From an uncultured Verrucomicrobiales bacterium (GTDB lineage: Bacteria; Verrucomicrobiota; Verrucomicrobiia; Verrucomicrobiales; Akkermansiaceae), in assembly GCA_937916135.1 (NCBI GenBank), contig CALFTQ010000117.1:1-8860 (forward strand): a stretch of DNA of 8,860 bases. The letters are read 5' to 3'. Shown in pieces: positions 1 through 4,820 of this stretch. Position 1 is the first letter of the stretch, and every line of letters starts with the position of its first letter. The notes beneath the pieces are model-generated. The model had not been told where the DNA came from. It searched no databases and saw only the letters and a program-made list of their open reading frames with translations. The position numbers and the translations under genes are program-made.

Positions 1-12
1 GGAACTTTTTAC

Positions 13-47
13 TTCGTAATTCGTAACTCGTAATTCGTAATTCAAAT
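13..47. repeat. Heptanucleotide tandem repeat (TTCGTAA)n
   Basis: Four consecutive 7-bp units are visible: TTCGTAA (13-19), TTCGTAA (20-26), CTCGTAA (27-33) and TTCGTAA (34-40), followed by a decayed fifth unit, TTCAAAT (41-47). The tract is AT-rich against a GC-rich genome and lies in non-coding DNA just ahead of a terminator. It resembles the short tandemly repeated heptamers known from some bacterial intergenic regions. No function can be read from the sequence. Confidence 0.85.
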
Positions 48-79
48 TCCCATTTTACAAGCACGATATCGAAAGGTTT

Positions 80-116
80 GCCCCGCCGGGCACACGACTT
101 CCCGGCGGGGCTTTTT
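80..116 (+). terminator. Rho-independent terminator, probably for a gene left of the window
   Basis: A perfect 11-bp inverted repeat, GCCCCGCCGGG (80-90) and CCCGGCGGGGC (101-111), encloses a 10-nt loop and is followed by five T residues (112-116) on the plus strand. The very GC-rich stem and T-tract fit an intrinsic terminator for rightward transcription entering from outside the window. The porin gene converges on it from the right and ends 43 bp away. The same hairpin could stop that transcript, but its leftward side (CAAACC on the minus strand) lacks a proper U-tract, so bidirectional action is only possible, not shown. Confidence 0.85.
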
Positions 117-154
117 ACTGCAATACACGTTACAGCACAACAATTATCGGCACA

Positions 155-1351
155 TCAGAACGAGAAGACGCCCTGCACGCCCATGATGACCACGTCGCTG
201 TTGTCCGGGTCGTAGGCGGGGTTGGCGATGTACTGGATGTGCGGCACCAGTTTGAAGTAATCGTTCAGCTGGAGGCTGTACATGGCTTCGGCCACGTACT
301 CGCGGTCATTATCGACGGGGGAGGCTCCCTTGAACACACCGAAAGCAAGGCCCAGGAAGTCATCCTCGCGGGAGGGGATGAGCTTCACGTTGGCACCGCA
401 GGTGAAGTCGAAACCGTTGCCGGCCTCCTGTCTGGCGGCCCAGCCGGCGCGGCTGTACACGCTGAGCGAGTCGCATACTTCGTGCTCAATGCTGCCGGCC
501 AGCCCCACGTTGTTGCTGCTGGTGCCGTCCATGTTGTCGATGTATCGATAGAAGGGATTGAGGCGGATGGTGGTAGCACCGTCTGCCAGCATGCGGCCGT
601 ATTCACCCACCATCAGGAAACTGTCATTCCCGTGGAATTTGAAGGGATTATCACCATAGCCGGTGGCCTCGCTGGAGGCGGCGAACATGGCGTAGCTGGC
701 GGAGTCAATCTCATGCTGCAGCACGATGCCGAGGTTGGCATCCGGCAGGCCGAGCACGGAGGAGTTGATGAAGCCGTCGTTGGTGAAGGAGGAGAAGGAG
801 TCATTGGCAATTCCCACGGCATCGAAGTAGTTGGTGAGGTTCACCATACCGGCGATGATGCAGGAGCGCTTGTTGTTGAAATACTGCATGAGCGCAACTT
901 CCGGGAGCACACCCTCGTGCCCGCCGTAGATATCGGCGTGCGGATAGGTGGCGCTGCCGGTGCCCTCGCTGAACATGCGGCTGGTCTTATCAGAATGGGA
1001 ATCCAGCCCCCAGGAACCGGAAAACTCGACGCGTAACCAGGTGCCGCCATTCATGTTGTCCTCGATGAGGCGCTGGTTGAGCTGGGCATGAATGAGGAAG
1101 AGGTTGGCATTGTCATGCACATCGGGGGATGTGTTGTTGCTGTGCCAGTACCCGTATGCCATGTCCACGGCCCACTGGGTGCCGTATTGCTCATTGGCTT
1201 TCACTTTGTAAGCGGGGTCGCCTTCCTCAGGGGTGAACATGTTGATACCCTGGAGAATCTCTCCTGCCGTCGGCTCTGAGGCTTCCGCTGCGATCACGGG
1301 CAGGGTCATGAGCCCGGCCAGTGCCATTGCGATTATGTTCGTTTTTTTCAT
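155..1351 (-). CDS. OprB-family outer-membrane porin (carbohydrate-selective porin-like)
   Basis: Predicted 398-residue outer-membrane beta-barrel porin, probably admitting sugars or other small solutes; the substrate is inferred from the family only. The chosen start (ATG at 1351-1349) opens with a classic signal peptide: MKKTN, a hydrophobic stretch to about residue 20, and possible cleavage after Ala22 (IAA) or Ala24 (AEA). The frame stays open upstream to 1477, but that would bury the signal peptide behind about 42 charged residues and overlap the gene at 1426-1575, so it is rejected. The body has alternating aromatic/polar strands and few Cys (164, 293, 318). The C-terminal part, about 351-398 (EYVAEAMYSLQLNDYFKLVP, then HIQYIANP, ending VFSF), matches the OprB C-terminal pattern, and the terminal Phe is typical of barrel-assembly substrates. 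It follows the feo genes by 74 bp on the same strand. No Shine-Dalgarno is seen; a small hairpin precedes the start. Confidence 0.85.
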   Translation of the reverse strand: MKKTNIIAMALAGLMTLPVIAAEASEPTAGEILQGINMFTPEEGDPAYKVKANEQYGTQWAVDMAYGYWHSNNTSPDVHDNANLFLIHAQLNQRLIEDNMNGGTWLRVEFSGSWGLDSHSDKTSRMFSEGTGSATYPHADIYGGHEGVLPEVALMQYFNNKRSCIIAGMVNLTNYFDAVGIANDSFSSFTNDGFINSSVLGLPDANLGIVLQHEIDSASYAMFAASSEATGYGDNPFKFHGNDSFLMVGEYGRMLADGATTIRLNPFYRYIDNMDGTSSNNVGLAGSIEHEVCDSLSVYSRAGWAARQEAGNGFDFTCGANVKLIPSREDDFLGLAFGVFKGASPVDNDREYVAEAMYSLQLNDYFKLVPHIQYIANPAYDPDNSDVVIMGVQGVFSF

Positions 1352-1365
1352 TTGTATTAGTTGAT

Positions 1366-1381
1366 AGAGACCGGAGTCTCT
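1366..1381 (-). promoter_or_regulatory. 5'-leader hairpin with UNCG-type tetraloop ahead of the porin gene
   Basis: On the transcript (minus) strand the sequence AGAGAC-TCCG-GTCTCT forms a perfect 6-bp stem. Its four-base loop, UCCG, is closed by a C-G pair, which fits the stable cUNCGg tetraloop class. The stem ends 14 nt before the porin start codon. There is no U-tract after it, so it is not an intrinsic terminator. It could protect the mRNA 5' end, mark a processing site between the feo genes and the porin, or modulate initiation. The function is inferred. Confidence 0.5.
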
Positions 1382-1425
1382 GGGTGTGTGTGTTGTAGGG
1401 TATAGGGCAGTCGGGAAGGGGGGGC

Positions 1426-1575
1426 TTACTTCTTGCCTTTCTTGCCGCAGCCGCAGTTGCCGCCGCAGCCACTGCAACCGCCAGGGCAGCCTCCATCCTT
1501 GCTTTTACGCAAGCAGGACCTTATGGCAAGTGCTGCTGCTCCCAGGAGGATGAGGATGATGATGAGGTCTGCCAT
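1426..1575 (-). CDS. FeoB-associated Cys-rich membrane peptide
   Basis: A 49-residue protein. Residues 1-18 are one hydrophobic helix (MADLIIILILLGAAALAI). A basic stop-transfer stretch (R19, R23, K24, K26) and a glycine/cysteine-rich tail follow, with Cys at 21, 30, 34, 37, 41 and 43, ending in GKKGKK. This is the architecture of the FeoB-associated Cys-rich membrane protein family (Pfam FeoB_associated), small single-span proteins encoded directly after feoB in many anaerobes. They are thought to aid or regulate the FeoB pore, possibly through metal or thiol chemistry in the tail; the mechanism is not established. It starts 24 bp after the feoB stop, so co-transcription is very likely. E. 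coli FeoB carries a Cys-rich C-terminus of its own that this FeoB lacks, so the tail may be supplied in trans here. The leader holds CACACAC but no Shine-Dalgarno. Confidence 0.85.
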   Translation of the reverse strand: MADLIIILILLGAAALAIRSCLRKSKDGGCPGGCSGCGGNCGCGKKGKK

Positions 1576-1599
1576 GGTGGTGCGGTGTGTGAAGTGGGG

Positions 1600-4377
1600 T
1601 TACTTGTTAATGTCCTGGCGGTGTGGATTCGGGCGCAGCGCCAGGATGATGACGCCCAGGAGCATGATGCCGGCCAATACCTGGGCGGAACCGAGGGTGC
1701 CGGCGGTGATGTAGAGGCCGAGCTGGTAGGTGATGAAGGCTACTGCGTAGGCCCACAGGCTCATGTAACCGATGGCAAACCAGGTCCAGCGGGCACTGTT
1801 CATCTCTCGGCGGATAGCGCCGCAGGCGGCGAAACAGGGGGCGCACAGGATGTTGAAGAGCATGAAGGAAAGCGCACTGAGCGAGGTGAAGGCCCCGGCG
1901 GCGCGCACATTGGCTGCCACTCCGCTGGTCTCCTCGTCTTCCTCCACTTCGGGGAAGAGGAAGGCCACAGCACTGTTCACGTAATCCATGAAGTTCTTCT
2001 CGCCCTCGCTGGCTGTTGCGGGGGCTTCCTCAGCCGCTTCTTCCTCTGCCGCTGCTTCGGCGGGCAGAGTGGTGCGGGCTGCGCTGTCGCACTGCCAGAG
2101 TGCCATGGTCAGGGCGCTCAGGGCGTTGGCCTTGGTGGTATCCGGGGTGCGCGGGAGTTCCTCCCCTGCGGGGGCATCCGCAGCGGCTGCTGCTCCTTCT
2201 TCTGCGGGTTCTTCCTGAGCGGGATAGAGCACACCGAAGGTGCCCACCACGTTTTCCTTGGCAATGAGGCCGGTCACGGTGGCCACGGCGGGCTTCCAGT
2301 CGCCCCAGCCCAGCGGGGTGAAGAGCGGGGCAAAGGTGTTGCCGGTGTCGGCCAGCATGCTCTGTTCCACAGCGGCCTCGTTTTCGGCGGTGTTCAGGTA
2401 TTCAAACTTCCAGGTGTAGTTCGAGAGCGTCCAGATGAGGGCGGAGGCCAGGAAGATGACGGTGCCGGCTTTCTGCACGAAGGCTTTGCAGCGCTCCATG
2501 GCGCGCAGGTTGATATTCGCCCCCTGTGGCATGTGGTAGGCGGGCAGTTCCATCACAAAGGGAGTGTAGCCACCGGCGAACATGTGCATCTTGCGCAGCA
2601 TCATGCCGCCCACTATAACGGAGCCGAAGCCCAGGAAATAGGCCACGGTGGCCACCGTGGCGGTCTGCCCGATCATGGCACCGATGAGTGCCAGAATGGG
2701 CAGCTTGGCACCGCAGGGCACAAAGGTGGTCAGCATGATGGTCATGCGGCGGTCTTTCTCGTTTTCGATGGTGCGGGTGGCCATGACACCGGGCACGCCG
2801 CAGCCCATGGAGACGAGCAGGGGAATAACGGACTTGCCGCTCAGGCCGATAGTGCGGAACAGGCGGTCGAGCATGAAGGCCACACGGGCCATGTAGCCGC
2901 AGTCCTCGAGTATGGACATGAGCAGGAAGAGCACTGCCATCTGCGGCAGGAACCCCAGCACAGCCCCCACACCGGCTACGATGCCATCGGTGATGATGGC
3001 CTGCAGCTGCGGGGAGCAATCCAGGCAGGTGCGGCCCAGCATGGCCACGCCGAAGCTCACCAGGCTCATGATGATGAACCAGGCGATGAACTCGCAGCGT
3101 CCGGCGCGCCCCGTGAGCTTCATGGGGTTGGCGCAGAACTTGTGCGTGCGGCTGCCGAAGTTGTTGACGCCCTTAGTGCCGGGTTTTGCAAGGCAGAGCA
3201 CCAGCAGCACGGCATTGGCAACGCCGAGCAGGGCCATGAGCGCGGTGTGCAGGAAACCCGGCAGGTGCGGGCAGACGTATTCTACTGCGAAGGGCGCTAC
3301 CATGATGTAGAGCCAGGCGCCGTTCATGTTCAGATCATGCAGGCGGCGCAGCATGGCGGGGAACACCAGAATCATGGCCAGCACCGCGCTGAACATGGTG
3401 AGGGCTTCCACCCCGGCGGCTTCGTTGCCGATGAACCCGGCCAGCCAGCCACCGACCACCGGCCCGAAGAGCACATCATTCGCCCAGCCGGTGCCCCAGT
3501 CGCCCACGGTGTTGATGGAGAGGTAATAGATGGCGTACATGACCGCCACGAAGATGATGGGACCGGCCACGCGGTGGGTCAGCACGGCATCCACCTTCCG
3601 GGAGAATTTTTCGCGATTCGGCTGTTGCACCAGCACCTGCGGGATAAAGGCGCAGATGGCATCGTAGCGGCTGCCGGCGATGATGGAGGCCACGTCGTCA
3701 TCCATGCCGGTTTCCAGCTCCATGCGGATATCTTCCAGTACATGGGCTTTCACCTTGCCGGCGCCCTTCTGCAGCAGTTCCTCGCCTTCCAGCATCTTGA
3801 TGGCCTCAAAGCGGTTGGCTCCGAACTCGGCCATGACCTGTTCCACAGCTTTCTCCACCGGGGCTGAGTAGGTAAGTGTTTTCGGGGCGGCGGGCAGGGG
3901 ACCGGTCATGAGCTGCAGCAGCTCGGTCATGCCGGTCTGCTTCAGCGCACTGACGGCCACTACCGGGCACCCCAGACGGGCGCTCAGCGCAGCGGTGTCG
4001 ATGCTGCTGCCCTCGGCGGCCAGCAGGTCGCACATGTTCAGCGCAATAATCATGGGCAGCCCGGTCTCCATTATCTGGGAGCTCAGGTACAGGTTGCGCT
4101 CCAGGTTCGTGGCGTCCACCACGTTCACCACCAGGTCCGGCTTGTCCTCCAGCAGGTAGCGGCGGGAAACCACCTCCTCCGGGGAATAAGGGGAAAGGGA
4201 ATAGATACCGGGCAGGTCCTGCAGCTCGATTTCCTCGTGCTCGGTCAGGTGGCCTCCCTTGCGGTCTACGGTCACGCCGGGCCAGTTGCCCACGTACTGG
4301 TTCGCGCCGGTCAGCTCGTTGAACAGTGTGGTCTTGCCGCTGTTCGGGTTGCCGGCGAGTGCTATCGTGCGTTTCAT
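1600..4377 (-). CDS. feoB: Ferrous iron transport protein B with an inserted DUF805-like region
   Basis: Inner-membrane Fe2+ importer with an N-terminal GTPase. Its G motifs are complete: G1 GNPNSGKT (9-16), switch I Thr36 in NWPGVTVD, G3 DLPG (54-57), G4 NMCD (114-117) and G5 SAL (143-145). A helical linker runs to about residue 265. The core membrane part begins near 271 and has the expected FeoB blocks: GVGAVLGFLPQM (469-480), LEDCGYMARVAF (490-501), GCGVPGVMATRT (525-536), PCGAKLP (554-560), FVMELPAY (607-614), KENVVGTFGVLY (707-718) and LFNILCAPCFA (840-850). At 925 residues it is about 150 longer than E. coli FeoB. One cause is an insertion at about 325-457 with DUF805 motifs in permuted order; the other is an Ala/Glu-rich loop at about 719-830. 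It lies 28 bp after feoA and 24 bp before the Cys-rich peptide gene, and is probably controlled by the iron boxes ahead of feoA. The long continuous frame and intact motifs argue that the protein is functional. Confidence 0.95.
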   Translation of the reverse strand: MKRTIALAGNPNSGKTTLFNELTGANQYVGNWPGVTVDRKGGHLTEHEEIELQDLPGIYSLSPYSPEEVVSRRYLLEDKPDLVVNVVDATNLERNLYLSSQIMETGLPMIIALNMCDLLAAEGSSIDTAALSARLGCPVVAVSALKQTGMTELLQLMTGPLPAAPKTLTYSAPVEKAVEQVMAEFGANRFEAIKMLEGEELLQKGAGKVKAHVLEDIRMELETGMDDDVASIIAGSRYDAICAFIPQVLVQQPNREKFSRKVDAVLTHRVAGPIIFVAVMYAIYYLSINTVGDWGTGWANDVLFGPVVGGWLAGFIGNEAAGVEALTMFSAVLAMILVFPAMLRRLHDLNMNGAWLYIMVAPFAVEYVCPHLPGFLHTALMALLGVANAVLLVLCLAKPGTKGVNNFGSRTHKFCANPMKLTGRAGRCEFIAWFIIMSLVSFGVAMLGRTCLDCSPQLQAIITDGIVAGVGAVLGFLPQMAVLFLLMSILEDCGYMARVAFMLDRLFRTIGLSGKSVIPLLVSMGCGVPGVMATRTIENEKDRRMTIMLTTFVPCGAKLPILALIGAMIGQTATVATVAYFLGFGSVIVGGMMLRKMHMFAGGYTPFVMELPAYHMPQGANINLRAMERCKAFVQKAGTVIFLASALIWTLSNYTWKFEYLNTAENEAAVEQSMLADTGNTFAPLFTPLGWGDWKPAVATVTGLIAKENVVGTFGVLYPAQEEPAEEGAAAAADAPAGEELPRTPDTTKANALSALTMALWQCDSAARTTLPAEAAAEEEAAEEAPATASEGEKNFMDYVNSAVAFLFPEVEEDEETSGVAANVRAAGAFTSLSALSFMLFNILCAPCFAACGAIRREMNSARWTWFAIGYMSLWAYAVAFITYQLGLYITAGTLGSAQVLAGIMLLGVIILALRPNPHRQDINK
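1888..2223 (-). other. Expanded Ala/Glu-rich loop of FeoB
   Basis: Codes for FeoB residues of about 719-830, between the KENVVGTFGVLY block and the LSALSFMLFN membrane segment. The stretch is dominated by Ala and Glu (for example EEPAEEGAAAAADAPAGEE and PAEAAAEEEAAEEAPATA) and ends with an acidic patch, VEEDEE (811-816). E. coli FeoB also has a soluble loop here, but a shorter one without this composition. The reading frame is intact. It may be a flexible linker or a weak metal or partner-binding surface; which side of the membrane it faces was not determined. Confidence 0.7.
3007..3405 (-). other. DUF805-like insertion inside FeoB, halves in permuted order
   Basis: Codes for FeoB residues of about 325-457, between the first core membrane segment (about 271-290) and the next (about 459-480). 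Motifs seen are RRLHD (344-348), GAW (353-355), a long hydrophobic stretch, PGTKGVNNFG (399-408), then GRAGRCEF (423-430) followed by another membrane span. In ordinary DUF805 proteins such as E. coli YhaI the order is GRxxRxEF/Y first, then RRLHD...GAW, then GTxGxNrxG. Here the C-terminal half precedes the N-terminal half. I count about four hydrophobic segments (325-343, 353-369, 376-397, 429-448). An even number would keep the rest of FeoB in its normal orientation. The motif match is from memory and is strong but not database-verified. Confidence 0.7.
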
Positions 4378-4405
4378 TGTGTGTGTTATTTTTTGAAATT
4401 CGCAG

Positions 4406-4639
4406 TTACTTCACCTCGATGCAGGCAGCCTCCGCCTTGCGCAGCGACAGCTCGAAGCCCCGGACCGTCACTTCCAGAGGGTCGCCGAACGGCGCCATCT
4501 TCCGCACCTGCACCTCGGCGTTCTTGGTCAGCCCCATGTCCAGTATGCGCTGGCGCAGCGGCCCTTCGCCATGCACTTTCACCACGTGCACGCTTGTGCC
4601 TATCTTTATCTGGTTCAATCGCAGATTCTCGGTTTTCAT
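4406..4639 (-). CDS. feoA: Ferrous iron transport protein A
   Basis: A 77-residue cytoplasmic protein of the usual FeoA size (about 75-85). FeoA has an SH3-like beta-barrel fold and is needed for FeoB-mediated Fe2+ uptake, probably by contacting the FeoB GTPase or membrane part. The sequence shows the family layout: an N-terminal LNQIKIGTSVHVVKV strand pair, the loop ending LRQRILDMGLTKNAEVQV (28-45) with the typical LxxMGL motif, PFGDPLEVTVRG (50-61), and a closing strand ELSLRKAEAACIEV. The start ATG is the only sensible one. The leader contains ACACACAAAAA and no Shine-Dalgarno. It is the first gene of a feoA-feoB-Cys-rich peptide operon and sits 11 bp from the nearer iron box. Confidence 0.95.
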   Translation of the reverse strand: MKTENLRLNQIKIGTSVHVVKVHGEGPLRQRILDMGLTKNAEVQVRKMAPFGDPLEVTVRGFELSLRKAEAACIEVK

Positions 4640-4649
4640 TTTTTGTGTG

Positions 4650-4668
4650 TTAGCTTAGGCTAATTTAA
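4650..4668. promoter_or_regulatory. DtxR/IdeR-like iron box 1
   Basis: TTAGCTTAGGCTAATTTAA agrees with the established 19-bp DtxR/IdeR consensus (TTAGGTTAGGCTAACCTAA form) at 16 of 19 positions by eye and contains the exact TTAGGCTAA core (4655-4663). It lies just downstream of the predicted feo transcription start and 11 bp before the feoA start codon, where a bound repressor would block elongation or initiation. The regulator itself is not encoded in the window. Confidence 0.75.
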
Positions 4669-4680
4669 GAAGACGGCCAA

Positions 4681-4709
4681 AGTTTAGTTTAGGCTAACTC
4701 TTTTGTCAA
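4681..4709 (-). promoter_or_regulatory. Sigma-70-type promoter of the feo operon
   Basis: On the minus strand a perfect -35 box, TTGACA (4709-4704), is followed after exactly 17 bp by TAAACT (4686-4681), a 4 of 6 match to TATAAT. Transcription would start near 4674, giving a leader of about 35 nt before feoA. Iron box 2 fills the spacer and touches the -10 box, as expected for a repressible promoter. Confidence 0.75.
4684..4702. promoter_or_regulatory. DtxR/IdeR-like iron box 2
   Basis: TTAGTTTAGGCTAACTCTT shares the exact TTAGGCTAA core (4689-4697) and the upstream TTAG with box 1, but its right arm is decayed (about 14 of 19 to consensus by eye). The centres of the two boxes are 34 bp apart. 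It overlaps the -35/-10 spacer of the feo promoter, so occupancy would exclude RNA polymerase. Confidence 0.65.
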
Positions 4710-4777
4710 TCACTTTTTGGTGTTTTTTCCGGCATGGTAAATGATGCGGCACCTTGCGTACTCGCCCTGAAAAATTT

Positions 4778-4806
4778 TTGGCTGGTAATCTGATTGGAAT
4801 TATGCT
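4778..4806 (+). promoter_or_regulatory. Likely promoter of the ilvD operon
   Basis: TTGGCT (4778-4783) and TATGCT (4801-4806) are separated by 17 bp. Each matches the sigma-70 consensus at 4 of 6 positions, and an A5T5 tract lies just upstream and partly over the -35 (4770-4779). The predicted start near 4813 leaves only about 8 nt before the ilvD ATG, so the mRNA would be nearly leaderless. No attenuator peptide or T-box-like structure is visible in the short upstream region. Confidence 0.55.
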
Positions 4807-4820
4807 AAGGTCGCCGCGCT

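Noticed and set aside
239..1036. 265-codon plus-strand frame opposite the porin
   Set aside because: Val/Gly/His-rich translation without family features. The minus-strand frame has a signal peptide and OprB C-terminal motifs.
1366..1381. Hairpin considered as a terminator between the Cys-rich peptide gene and the porin
   Set aside because: The stem is only 6 bp and is followed on the transcript by AUCAACUAAU rather than a U-run.
1352..1477. N-terminal extension of the porin frame by 42 codons
   Set aside because: It would place the signal peptide internally, adds a basic non-conserved stretch, and overlaps the Cys-rich peptide gene.
1227..1496. 89-codon minus-strand frame overlapping both the porin start and the Cys-rich peptide gene
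   Set aside because: It is out of frame with two better-supported genes and has low-complexity Ala-rich content.
1585..3867. 760-codon open frame on the plus strand opposite feoB
   Set aside because: The composition is His/Gly-rich and without motifs, and it lies fully antisense to a canonical FeoB. It is a codon-bias shadow.
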